Source: Sambucus nigra
Taxonomy: Eukaryota; Streptophyta; Magnoliopsida; Dipsacales; Adoxaceae
Assembly: GCA_949130495.1 (NCBI GenBank)
Contig: OX422213.1
Location: forward strand, 540,501,467-540,565,466
Direction: 5' to 3'
DNA: 64,000 bases
Part shown: positions 10,209 to 20,981 of the stretch, piece after piece
Layout: the number at the start of each line of letters is the position of its first letter
Numbering within the stretch: position 1 is the first letter of the stretch
Translations under genes and position numbers: made by a program
Notes under the pieces: model-generated
Told to the model about the DNA's origin: nothing
Seen by the model: only the letters and a program-made list of their open reading frames with translations
Database searches by the model: none

Positions 10209-11775
10209 TGTTATACGACGCAAATATTGTGTATTTCACCTGTTAACCTACGCATTATTAGCTCCGTCGGGTATCTTAATCCCTATATTTATGCTCGTTA
10301 ATCATACAACCTTCGAATTTCAATGTTAACATGTTTTACAAGGGTTAATTGAGCTTTTTTAGGTTTTTGGACGCTTAGTATGAAGTTTGGACGTATTCCG
10401 GCGAAGTTCCGTACACAACCGCATGCGCAAGGGAAATTTAGTCATTTCACAGTTTGGTCACCTGGTCCAACATATTCACGAAAGTTGTAGCCCCCTGAGA
10501 AATCTTCGCGTGGCCCCAAATAGTGCGTGATTCGGATCATTAACGAAGAAGTTACGGGCTTTTGAGCGAAAGGAATTTACAACACAACCAAAATCGGGGA
10601 GAAGATTCAAGACCTGTAGGTTCGAATCAATTCGGCCCGTCCCAAATCGATTTGGGTGGAGACAGTGTGCCAATTCTTCCTTTCCAAATCGATTCACACC
10701 CATCCCGAATCGATTCGGCCCAATCAGGTTGCCAGATCCCTATTTTCGAATCAATTCACACCCTTGCAAATCGATTCGGCCTATTTCAGTCTCGAGATGA
10801 TCCCTTACCCGAATCGATTAGGACATCCCCCGAATCGATTCGGCCCTAAAGATATTTGTTTTTCTTCCCTTTTATTTACAAGTTTTCCATGGGATATCTT
10901 TTGTATAAATACCTTTTTTCTCTCATTTTGAGAGGGATATAATTCATTTAGTTAGTTAGGGTTAGGGTTTGGAGAGCTCTTCTTCTACTCTCTTTGGTTG
11001 TGACCCCTTTGGGGTTTGTAAGTTGAACTTTTCAGTACACCTACCATTAATATAGTTGTATTTCTTTGTTTATTCCTTATCTCCATTGCTGTCATTTACA
11101 TTTCCTTTCCTACATTAACTTGTACTTCATTTATTTATTGCTTTCCTAGTGTTAAAGTAGTTTAATTTATGTATTGCCCTTAGGTAAATAGGGTCGGGGT
11201 TCTGTTCCGACATTAACGGGCCTCAAGCTCCGAAAGTTAGTTTTGGGTAAAATTGCGTTTAATTGAAACCTCGCGTATTAAAAGCAGATCATTATGTGTT
11301 TATCTTCCTTTGTCTCGCAACATTAGAGTTTATAGCGATAATCCGAATTTAATCCATGTGTGACCATGTTCGATTAAATGTTTTATCAAGTATATTTTGG
11401 TTAGAATCCATTCATGCGTGATGTTTATGCTTAGTTGAATATTCTCGGTTAAATAGCTTTCGATTTTGAATTCTATTGAGTTGTTGTTTCGACCCGTGTG
11501 GTGCGATGTGATCCCGATCCCCGCTTTACTTTTGCATAGTGTAACATCTCTTTTTCTTTATTATTATAACCCCATATCACCTTTTACATTTTTATTCTTG
11601 AAGTTCTAAAGCAATTAAAATCTAAAAGTCAATCACTCCCTGTGAATTTTTTATGATACCCGACTTATCGCTGTGCTTGCTTCGCAAGTGTAGTAGTAGC
11701 TTAGATTTTTGCATCGCGGCAGTGAAACACACAATGACTGTGTCCTCACATGAACACACTTTTATCGCGCGACCA
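10209..11775 (+). repeat. 3' LTR of the Tat-like element
   Basis: 1567 bp, collinear with 5495-7046, ending GCGACCA before the AGATG target duplication. It begins TGTTATACGACG, a two-base variant of the 5' LTR start. Confidence 0.9.
10624..10841. promoter_or_regulatory. Eight phased AATCGATT palindromes, 3' LTR
   Basis: Sites start at 10624, 10644, 10686, 10707, 10748, 10768, 10811 and 10832, with spacings 20, 42, 21, 41, 20, 43 and 21. Five of the eight carry a change from GAATCGATT, mostly of G-to-A type in the outer G or the central CG, as expected for decay of methylated cytosines. Confidence 0.85.
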
Positions 11776-11780
11776 AGATG

Positions 11781-13059
11781 TTCTCCTATCAATTTTGTCA
11801 TCTACATGTTTAGTGACTATGGGGGATTTGTGCATGTAAAAATCGTTGTCCGGATTGAGAAAAATAGAAAATTGTTTATCTGGTAAAGTTAGTATATTTT
11901 AAGCAATGGAATCGGGCTACAAAAGATAGGTTGTCTTTACGTAAATAGCCACCATTTGCAAAAGAAAAAGAACCTAAAATAATATATGGCATAAAAAATG
12001 CAAATTGCCAACGCCAATGTGTAGTATGCAAAATATGTGTAAAATTCAAAATTATGTGAATTTATGGGAGACATAGGTTAAAGATCAATGGGTTTGCATA
12101 ATGAATCCTAGTTATTCTTATTATGTTATGATTCTATAATCATAAAAATTATAGGCTTGTGTACACTGTGGTTGTTTGTTCTTTGAGTTCACATTATCTT
12201 ATCACATGAGGCTATATCTTAGTTGATAAAGTTTTACAATCAAATAGAACTCCTTGAACGTGTTTAAGTGATTAGATTATAATTCTTTTATCTCTAGTTC
12301 ACACCCATTCATTCCATTTATCACATTTGGTTTAGACACATTTATGTCATACGAGTGTGAAGAGCTTATCATGTTTAGTGTCTTGTGTGGTGTTAATACC
12401 TATATATATGTCTTTGAGTAGTTGTTTTTACATCTAGTCCTTGTATGAAATTGTTTCATATTGATATACATTTTGTTATGATTTTGATATCCCATGTTAT
12501 CCTAGTTCACTCTAGTTGATATCATTTTGTTATCGCATCATAGTTAGTATGTATTGTGGTTTATGTGGATCAGTTGTTGTTGTTTTTCCATGTTGTTTTG
12601 TTGTTCTTGTATCACTATACACCATTGCATGATATCTTTATTTTTCCTTTATGCTTATCCCTTGTCTCCTTTAGGGGGATAATTTGTCTAATTGGGGAGA
12701 AATTAATTATTTTATGCAAATAATCTTTGTCTATTCCTTAACAAAAAGGGGGAGAAATGGTACCTAACTCTTTAAATTTTGGGAGATCTAACTTAGGGGG
12801 AGGCATCTTCCTTAAGTAGACTTGTTAGACAAAGGGGGAGAATTTAGTCATGCATTTTACATTGTTATATTCCTTATGCGTTTGATGGTGTGCAGGTTTT
12901 CATCCATGCGGCAAAGTTTTTAATGCAAAGCTTCTCAGAATATGTGTCGGTCAAGCGTCACTATTTTTTGGGGGTTGGGATTGCGTCTTTTAGATGAGCT
13001 TGACGACGCATAGGATTTTTATTTTGGGTTTTGTCGCGAAATAGCCAAAGGGGGAGATT
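11781..13059 (+). other. Right part of Copia-1 internal region
   Basis: Non-coding continuation of Copia-1 after the nested element. It contains repeated polypurine-like tracts (near 12670, 12745, 12793, 12831 and 13046), the last (AAAGGGGGAGATT, 13047-13059) directly before the 3' LTR. Parts match 50220-50560 of the Copia element at 47656. Confidence 0.7.
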
Positions 13060-14366
13060 TGTAAGGACAAATTTCCAATTGAGTTAATTTGTAGTATTGG
13101 CTTAATTCCGTACAAAACTATTTGAGTCATAGAGTAGAAGTTGTATTTGTGACCTTTCAAGCCTATGACCTTTTTGTTGAGGACGCAGAGGCCAAGTCGA
13201 AGCGATAATATTATATTTCATGTTTCGTGCCAAGTTTTCATCATCAACATCCCTAGGATCTATCAGGTATGAATGCTTATATTATGTTGAGCCTTGGAAT
13301 TTATTTTATTTGGAATTAGAATTTTCGCTAAATTATTTTAAACTGACTTTATATATTTATTTTTTCAAGCAAAAATTCTGATCTTTCCCAGGTCATTCAA
13401 ACGACTTTCCGAGGTCGTTCGAATGAGATATATAATGAGGCCGTTTTTAGTTTCAGGTGATATCTCGCTTGAAATGTCGTTCAAACGACCAGAGTGATTT
13501 TTGAAAGAAATGACAGTTTTCAAGCAGTTTTTTTCATGTAACTCCCCACTACTTTTTCCCACCCATTTTATGTAGTGCGGGATTACGGTTTATTTCTGTG
13601 ACTTTTTCCATGTTCCAAAAGGGGATAAACCTTTTGAAAAGTCCAAGAGTTTTTGTTCTTCATTGATGGCTCAATTTTCAAGATAAAAACCAAGTTTTAC
13701 ACCTAAATTATTTTATAATCCAAGCTTCAACATGATATATGTTTGAGATCAGTTTTTGGCACCGGGTTTATCATTTCCAACATTATTGAAGATTGTTTCT
13801 TGAAGAGGATTTTGTGTTCGTTGGTGCGTATACGGTGGACTCTATATGTTTGATGGTAGAATTGCCCCATCAGTGGACTCCGAGACGTAAGTGGACTCCT
13901 GCGTTGTCTTTAAGCATAGGTGGAAGGAATGAAGAGCGCCAAGGCTTGCGAGGGGGTCGAGTCGTTGAGTAAGTCTTTTGTCGTGTCCTTATATTAAATC
14001 CGTACATAGTGGACTAGTGGCTAGGTCATCCGAGGTTTTCCCGTTGTGGATTTTTTTCATACATCGCGGTGTTGTGATTGTGTATTTTTATTGTACAAAT
14101 TATCACCTAGATGCATGCTTTGGTTTAACAAAATAAAATTGGCTTAATCATCAAATATGGTGTAATTGGTGCTTAGTTCATTTGGGCAATTTAGATTACT
14201 ATAATTCAAGTTATAATTATTAATTTGTTAAATTCATGTTAATCTTGAATTAGGTTTGTTTAGTTTAGTTTGTGTTAATTTGAACTTGAATTGAAATTTT
14301 ATTTAAGATTTAATGTAATTTGAAAGAAATTTAAAATTTAAAATATTCGATGAACCATCCCTATCA
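13060..14366 (+). repeat. 3' LTR of Copia-1
   Basis: 1307 bp, matching 3510-4803. Its palindrome array (13393-13488) has central hexamers at 13396, 13418, 13468 and 13480. Compared with the 5' LTR it lacks one 22-bp and one 21-bp palindrome module. Confidence 0.88.
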
Positions 14367-14371
14367 GACAT

Positions 14372-15547
14372 CGATGTCCTCACTTGGTGCCTTTAGTCTA
14401 GGTATCAACAAAGACAACATCGAAAATTTGTGTCTCATACACTGTGAAGGAGGGAGGTTAAGTGGTGCTTGGATCACTGGCCATACACTCTCAATGGTGC
14501 TTAGATTTCCAATTGGATTGAAACCATCTGTTGATATTGCAAACGAAGGTTATGCTGTTCTAGAGAAAAATTTGGATACTCATGATTCATCCTCTTCCAA
14601 GCTGTATAATCAATAGGATGACACATGAGATTATACTCTACTTGCATGACAAGTCATTGGCTTCTCTATCCATGGTACTATGAAAAACCGCTTCAATCTA
14701 GGACCAACGGTAAATATTTCAACACTTTTTGAGGCACTTTTAAGCTTGTACCTTCCTTGCCAGTAGATTATACGTATATTGGTTCACCGTATACTAAACA
14801 CCGATCAAGATTTTCATACTCCTTTCGGTATAGTGTGTAGTCATACACACAACTATGAATTGATTTAAATTTTATTCCCAAACCTTTCAAACTGTTCTTC
14901 ATAATAGGATAGCTATTTGGAAGCGTATTCTTCTTGGATAGAAATCTCTTCACCCAATTCAAATTTCCTGTCACGCTATTTCCAGACAAACCATATCGGG
15001 TCTTCAAACTATGCAAACAAACCATGGCATGTAAAGTTATTTGATATTTGTCACCGTCAGTGTACAATTGTTGGGACACCTTAAGTTTTAAACTTTGATT
15101 GTCATCATCAAGGTTTATCCCGATATCTTCATGAGCAGCTGAACCTTGTACATCGTCAGTGATCTCATTTTATTCCACTTCATGTGATCCATATGCGTTA
15201 TCAACTAAATCCTCTAGTATATTATGATCTACATTGTCCTCTTTCCCTTGTACATCTATCCTACTTTTTTATTATTGTGAAGGTTGTTCGGGGACAAAAT
15301 GAATACGCGATTCCTCGTGAAAAACCTTAAATCGATAACTATCTTGCATACCCCATCTTAATAAATGTAGTTCAACTGTTTTCTACTCAAACACCTTACC
15401 ATTCCTACACTTAGCACATGTATATGAGAACTCTTCATCATCATGACATCTCTTTGCTGATTTAACAAATTCATTATCACCTCTACGAAACAGATCCCCT
15501 AGTCTATTTGTCTCACCCATCCACTCTTTGTATAAAGGATATCCTAT
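14372..15547 (-). pseudogene. TNP2-like CACTA transposase, N-terminal half (copy 1)
   Basis: Minus-strand frames match 25800-26977. In order they encode a transposase-associated domain (EWMGETNRLGDLF, then degraded CPCxxC-type cysteines), an acidic linker, and the region before the tnp2 core (NSYPIMKNSLKGLG, YRKEYENLD). The start codon of copy 2 (ATG at 26977) is ATA here (15547). One cysteine of the CPVC pair has become Tyr (CLVY), and several stops interrupt the frame. The gene continues at 3504 beyond the Copia insertion. Non-functional. Confidence 0.78.
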
Positions 15548-15700
15548 CACAGCGGATACAAATAATCACCTATTATGGGTAAGAAGCGTATATTCATGGA
15601 TTAGTATAAACAAAAGTGTGAAAATTTAGTTTTCAATAAATGTTTTACTACAAGATTGACATTTCATATTTTAGTGTTATATTATAATAAAAAAATTTGA

Positions 15701-16745
15701 ATAATATTAATGATGTTTTAAGAACAATAAGTTTTTCCACATAAATTTTGCGGTCATTATTGTTAAAAATGGTAAAATTAGTGAAGATAATGGACCAACT
15801 AACCTTTTTGTTCCTTAAAAACTTCATTAATTCATTATTAGTGTAATATAGATATTTTACTACCATAAATATTTAAAATAAGTAACAAAGTGTTATTATA
15901 TATGAGGTTTTGCCCGACCCGCACCAAATAAGGTCCATTAACAGCATATGCTTCCCAGAGGAAAGTTTGAGGACTTGGGATTATTACCATGTTAGACTAA
16001 ATTCCTCAAATATAAACGCATGGAAAAAATAAAATGAATAAGAAAATGATTCTTATTGCAAATAATCTTTTAACAATTAGAAAAAAACTTCTAAATTTAA
16101 AGTAGTTATAAGAATTGTTAGTATTAAAAGTTCATTGTGATCGTACTGTTTGATAAATTACCATCTGTGTAACATGAGAAGAGAGTATAGAGAGTACTCC
16201 CAAAGCCTAGGGATATTTTTTGGTATACGTTTTTATCCCTGGACTTTGAGGGTGATCTTTATACCCTATTCTCATATTACACATGTGGTAATTTATCAAC
16301 CAATATGATCGCAATGAACTTTTAATACCAGTAATTCTTATAACTACTTTAAATTTAGAGGTTTTTTTAATTGTTAGAATATGATTTGCAATAAGTATCG
16401 TTTTCTTATTCATTTTATTTTTTGCCATGCGTATATATTTGAGGAATTCAGTCTAATATGGTAATAGTCCCAAGTCGTCAAACTTTACTCTGGGAAGCCT
16501 ACTGTCCATGGACCTTGTTTGGTTTGGGTCAGGCAAAACCTCATATATAATAACACTTTGTTACTTATTTTACATATATATTATAGTAAAATATATATAT
16601 TACACTAATAATGGATGAATGAAGTTTTTAAGGAACAAAAAGGTTAGTTGATCCATTTTCTACACTAATTTTACCATTTTTATCAACAGTGACCGCAAAA
16701 TTTATGTGACAAAACTTATTGTTCTTAAAACATCATTAATATTAT
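15701..16745. mobile_element. Fold-back element: 1.05-kb inverted repeat
   Basis: The left arm (from ATAATATTAATGATG at 15701) is the reverse complement of the right arm (to 16745) along about 510 bp, with scattered mismatches. Only about 20 bp of unpaired centre lies near 16212-16234. No transposase is encoded; the open frames here are shadows. It sits in copy 1 of the CACTA fragment and is absent from copy 2, so it is an insertion. A Mutator-like or fold-back DNA transposon, or an inverted duplication, would all fit. I could not identify a clear target duplication. Confidence 0.8.
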
Positions 16746-17196
16746 AAAAATAACATAAATCATATTTCCCCCCATCTCCTCTAAAAGGGTGAGTGGTCCT
16801 ATCCCATTCAAGACCACATATTTTTGTAATATACATAGCAGCTCATCCACATTATTCCAATTTGAGGAAATTTCGGCAGCATACCCCATAGTTTATAAAG
16901 TACATGACATAGAATTACAAGTGTTCATGCTATTTAAATTTATCAATTGAAATAACATTTAACATCGCATCATCTAGTATGTACCCAGAGAACATTAAGA
17001 TATGCCAACAAAACTTCCCCCCAAAGTAACAAGTGTAAGCCTCTAAGTTTATTATTATACAAAAACTATGATGTCCCAAACTGTGCAAATGAGACAATTC
17101 GAGAGATCTCATTACAGGGGTAATGACTCTCGAATGAGTCTAAGTTATATTGAATGCGTACGCATATGAACTAGGAGGCTAGTATATATGCGCACT

Positions 17197-17505
17197 CACT
17201 ACACCAAAATTGTCGACTTACTATGGTCTTTGACCGTGATAAGTCCCACTTTTTAAGGTCAATGACCGAGACAAGTCTGGGGGTGACAACTTCTTTTGTC
17301 ACGGACTTGTCACGGTCAAAGAACGTGACAAGTTCATTAGACTTGTCACGATCCTCTCACGGTCTTTGACCTTGACAAGTTTTGTCATGGTCAAATTCTG
17401 TAACAAGCCCGTGACAAAAATAAATACAATTATCATGGTCAAAGTTCTTGACAAGTTACTTGGTCAAGGACTTGTCACAGTCTTTAACCGTGATAATTCT
17501 GGGCA
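17197..17505. repeat. Left TIR and subterminal repeats of CACTA copy 2
   Basis: TIR CACTACACCAAAA, then roughly eight to ten degenerate copies, in both orientations, of CTTGTCACGGTCA and its complement. Pairs abut into near-palindromes such as CACGGTCAAAGAACGTGACA. In En/Spm such subterminal arrays bind the element's small regulatory protein. Confidence 0.85.
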
Positions 17506-17815
17506 GAATGCCACTTCCCAATAGTATATTTGTATATGTTATAACAAAATTTTACCTGTCCAAACAGCATATATCCAAACAAAAAAGAAATATTACACCA
17601 AATCATGAAATATATAATCCATATCCAAACAAAATAGAAATGAAAATATCCATCATATCCAAACCAACATGTACCAAAATAAAAAAAATACAAATACAAT
17701 TAAATATCCAAATAAAAAGATAAAAATAATGTCATGAAGCAGGAGAAGATCGGAGAAGGAAGGAAGGCCACACGACATATGAATTGAGACACCCCGCAAT
17801 ATGTTCAATGCCAAA

Positions 17816-19276
17816 TTATTCGCGCAACCACAAAGGTGAGTTCTCATTTCCCTCCACCACATGCGTGACGCGCACTCTTGTCTCAATGTCTTGGATGGGA
17901 CATCCATGAATCGGCATACCTGGGAGGAAGCTCAGATCCCTCAACCCCGTCGCTATCGGCTCCCCATAATATATGTCGAGTAGAATCACGCTCGACCAAC
18001 CGATTGTTGACATAGGCCACTCGATGGGGGTCATGATGGGAAATGGATCATCATATGGCGTCGAGTCCGTGCATATCGGCGATGAAGCAGTGACATCCTC
18101 GTCTACCTCGACCTACTTCTCCTTGCCCTTGCCCTTGCCCTTTCCCAACTGACGCTTCATGAAGGCATACATATCTAGGACTGTCGCCTCCAACCTTGAT
18201 AGCTTCTCGTCATGGTCGTCCACCTTATGTGCCAACCCGCTATTGATCGTCTCCATTACGATAACCCTAGACTTCCCCACCCGCGAGCTCACCCCTAGTC
18301 CTCCCCTAGCGATTCGGCCCGAGCACTTGGCTGAGTGCGTCCGAAGCTAGAGATGATTTGTTAGCATCAGATTGCGACTCATACACTTCCTTAAGCTTTG
18401 ACTGAAAAGATAAAAAGTACACAATTAGTTAATTAAGTAAATGAAAAAATAAACATTTATAACTTACAATGGCGGCGGCGACGCTCGGGACCACCTCCTT
18501 ATCCTTGCCCTTTTTCGTCTAAATTACCATATGGGCATCGAGCCAATGTGGCCTACCCCCAGGGCCACTTCCCGTGTCCTGAAATAAAATAATATAGAAT
18601 TAGTAAGTAACGCAAAGTAATACAGAATTGGAATAACAAAAATTAAAGAAAAATAAAAACTTACCATCCTATGCTCCACCATGGCGTAAGACGTCCACCC
18701 GGAGTAGTGCATGTCCAACTTTTTTTGCCCGGTTCTCCCTCCCCTATTGGCGAGATGTCAATTGACGCTCATCGGTCTCATTGTCGATAAACTTTTTCCA
18801 CTGTGCCAATGGGATCGACTCCTTTGGGGGGGGGGGGGGGCGATTTCACGTAGTCTCAGAATTGACTCCCGAGTTTTCCTAAAGTAGCGTGCTCGCAAAC
18901 TCTTCTCTTCTTTCACGTCTTATAATGATCCTTCAATTGTTCCAATAGGGAGTTGCGGAGTTGTGGGGACAGGCCGAATTGTTCCTGTCAAATAAATACA
19001 AATAAAAAATAAAGTAATTGTTAGTTGCTTATAAATATAAATATAAAAATAAATACACTACCTACCTATAGTTCCCCCCCAGATATTCATCTTGAGGTTA
19101 ATAGGCATGGCTCTCTAATTAGTGTACCCCGAGGCAACGATCGCCTTTAGCAACTCTAGCGTTCTAGCTAATAATGTTACCTTATTCTCGACAACGGACC
19201 CTAATTTGTCCCATTTTGGGGGCCTACTAGCCCAGGAGCCCTCGCCGCCTCCGCTACCGCGCCTGGATGAAGTCAT
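17816..19276 (-). pseudogene. CACTA second gene, Transposase_24 / Ptta-like, degenerate
   Basis: Read on the minus strand from ATG at 19276, conserved blocks of this plant transposase family appear in order, separated by apparent introns and stops. They are: SWASRPPKWDKLGS with a basic/Gly-rich start; EEKSLRARYFRKTRES near 18900; SIPLAQWKKFID near 18800; HYSGWTSYAMVEHRM near 18670-18720; GGRPHWLDAH then TKKGKDKEV near 18480-18570; SKLKEVYES near 18390; LGPNR-x-GRTRGELAGG near 18290; and VILLDIYYGEPIATG with VHGCP-like spacing near 17900-17980. In En/Spm-type elements this is the TNPA/TNP1-like partner of TNP2. Multiple stops, frameshifts and a G15 run (18827-18841) make it a pseudogene. Confidence 0.7.
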
Positions 19277-19628
19277 TTTCTGCAAAAATTGTTATTATTA
19301 GTACAAACATGTATATGGACTTTGAATTAATGCTCAAATGTGATAATAACAATACATACCAATTTATACCAATACCAAATTTAATTTATAACAATTTATA
19401 GCAATACCAAATTCAATTTACACACACGCACACACATTCCCGGGTCATGGACTTTGAATTAATGCTTAAATTGATTAAAATTCTAATTAAAATGATCAAG
19501 TACAAATGAATGAAATGCATTAAATTGTCGTCTGATAATAATAAAGCACTAGAATGGTACAACCATGGGTCATTACATATAATTTGAATACTTATTACAA
19601 ATCTAAAAATTGTTTCAAATTTGGGTTA

Positions 19629-20068
19629 TCATAAAAAAATGGATTGATACTCGGTAGGTGCAATCAAGTCATCCACACTACTGTTTAGACTCTTTGGCGC
19701 ATGTAGGACGATTGACCATGACTCGTTGTTGATATACTCCGAGTAAAACACTTGCTTGACCTTTTTAAAAGCACAAAAAAACTGCTCGTCGCTCACGTAT
19801 TCGTTGCTCTTCAACTTGGACAAGTCAACCATGATTAATTGATGCCAGGATCAACTTTACAAGCATTTTTATCCTCAACTCTTATCCAATCACAGTAAAA
19901 TACAACCTCTTTTAAGTTTACATAGTTCAATTCAAATATATTTCGAATTACACCTTAGTAAGTCATTTCATCTTGAACGAGGTTTTTATCCTTCCTGCTC
20001 GCTCGAAAGAAAGTAAGAGCCTCGTATGAAATTCCCAAGTTCTATACATTTATATTTTCCTCTTAAAT
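19629..20068 (-). pseudogene. TNP2 C-terminal DUF4216-like domain (copy 2)
   Basis: The minus strand encodes NLGISYEALTFFRASRKDKN, then TYxGVIRNIFELNY, VVFYCDWIRVED, MVDLSKLK and KVKQVFYSEYINNESWSIVL. These follow the DUF4216 pattern of TNP2 proteins (YYGVL...IIEL, F.CDW, VD.., QVFYV.D....W.VV). It is the end of the TNP2 gene whose main part lies at 24036-26977, separated by the gypsy insertion. At least three in-frame stops (for example where NVQN is expected) show it is dead. Confidence 0.75.
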
Positions 20069-20411
20069 TTAAATACAGAATATCAAGTTGGTTCAGTCTT
20101 AGCATCATTGTCGAAAAATATTTAATTAGTTACTGGCCACCTAATATTTAAAAAGTGAGATGCCAAATTTTATTAATTAAATTAGCTTACAACTAAGTAA
20201 TGAATAACCGGCCATTCAACATTCACATAAATAATCTCATAGGAATAATTAATAGAAAGAAATAACAGAGTCTGGAGTAACACTCCAAATATAGTCTCAA
20301 TGCCAAATAATCCCAATACAAGAGTCTGAATATCTAAATAAATCCAACAACTGAAATGAAAATGAAAGTCTGAAACTGCTATCTCTGAATAAGACGGGAA
20401 ACATGCCCTAA

Positions 20412-20981
20412 CTAGGGGTGTTCGCAGTCCGGTCCGGTTCGGTTTTGAGTTTTTTTGGATTGGACAGACTTGGTCAGTTCTCTAAAAAAATGGACCGAGA
20501 TCGAACCGATAATGTCGATTAACCGACACTAGTCGATTCGATTTTTTATAGGATCGGTTCGGTCTAACCCGTCCATCTTTACATTAATGAATTACATCAT
20601 TTATAATAATAAAAATATACCCGAGTCTATTTTTTCCAAGGATTAAAAACGAAAAAATATCAAAATTTGCAATTAAAACAAACCTATTATTAGATTAAAC
20701 TATAATTTAAACTAATCAAATGTTAAAATGTATACATTCACTATTAATTCATCTTATATATATACATACATATGTAAAAATATATTATTGTATATGGAGT
20801 CGGTCCGGGTCGGTCCTAACAGGGGTTTTTGAAACTGTAAACCATGGACCGGACCGACTAGGTCGGTCCGCCAAAAAAATAAACTGAAATCGAACCGATT
20901 GAGAAAAAGACCAAAAAAAGAGAGTCGATTCGGCTCGATTCGGTTCGGCCCATCGGTCCAATCGATTTTTTGAACACCCCT
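20412..20981. mobile_element. hAT-type MITE with 8-bp target duplication
   Basis: 570 bp bounded by CTAGGGGTGTTC and GAACACCCCT, flanked by perfect 8-bp repeats TGCCCTAA (20404-20411 and 20982-20989). The related LTR at about 56250 (and 63345) is the empty site, with a single CCCTAAC followed directly by TTGTACAAATGAC. Subterminal GGTTCGGTTCG-type motifs and an 8-bp duplication fit a hAT-derived MITE. It encodes no protein. Confidence 0.85.

Larger units (their letters stand above)
5495..11775 (+). mobile_element. Non-autonomous Tat/Athila-like LTR retrotransposon nested in Copia-1
   Basis: LTRs of about 1.55 kb (5495-7046 and 10209-11775) flank a 3.16-kb internal region. A perfect 5-bp target duplication AGATG sits at 5490-5494 and 11776-11780. 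The primer-binding site resembles the complement of tRNA-Asp, as in Athila/Tat Ty3/gypsy elements. A purine-rich tract (TTAGGGGG) precedes the 3' LTR. No gag, protease, reverse transcriptase or integrase remnant was recognised; the only notable frame is 7223-7789. It is best called a large retrotransposon derivative (LARD) that depends on enzymes of an autonomous partner. It is younger than Copia-1, which it interrupts. Confidence 0.9.
3510..14366 (+). mobile_element. Non-autonomous Copia-type LTR element without gag (Copia-1), interrupted
   Basis: Two LTRs (3510-4803 and 13060-14366) begin TGTAAGGACAAAT and end CCATCCCTATCA. The host sequence is duplicated as AACAT (3505-3509) and GACAT (14367-14371), a 5-bp target duplication with one change; the uninterrupted TNP2 gene at 25793 has GACAT there. 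Without the nested element (5495-11775) the internal region is only about 2 kb and encodes nothing. Its sequence after the primer-binding site resembles the post-gag part of the elements at 47656 and 34248, so gag was lost by internal deletion. Assignment to Copia rests on this relationship. Confidence 0.85.
1774..17196 (-). mobile_element. CACTA (En/Spm) transposon fragment, copy 1, heavily nested
   Basis: After removing the Copia insertion (3510-14366) and the fold-back element (15701-16745), this segment is collinear with 24036-27629 inside the second CACTA element, including the downstream block 16790-17196 (matching 27207-27629). It holds the two halves of a minus-strand TNP2 gene. The left side is cut by a gypsy LTR. 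The right side ends at 17196, exactly where the CACTACACC end of the second CACTA begins; in copy 2 the shared sequence runs on past this point. I infer that the second CACTA inserted into copy 1. Its own ends are lost, unless the orphan end at 30439 belongs to it. Confidence 0.7.

Noticed and set aside
15648..16428. Frames inside the fold-back element
   Set aside because: Both arms give mirror frames; no family resemblance.
17448..17907. Frames near the left end of CACTA copy 2
   Set aside because: They overlap subterminal repeats and AT-rich filler; only the part near 17816-17980 belongs to the degenerate second transposase gene.
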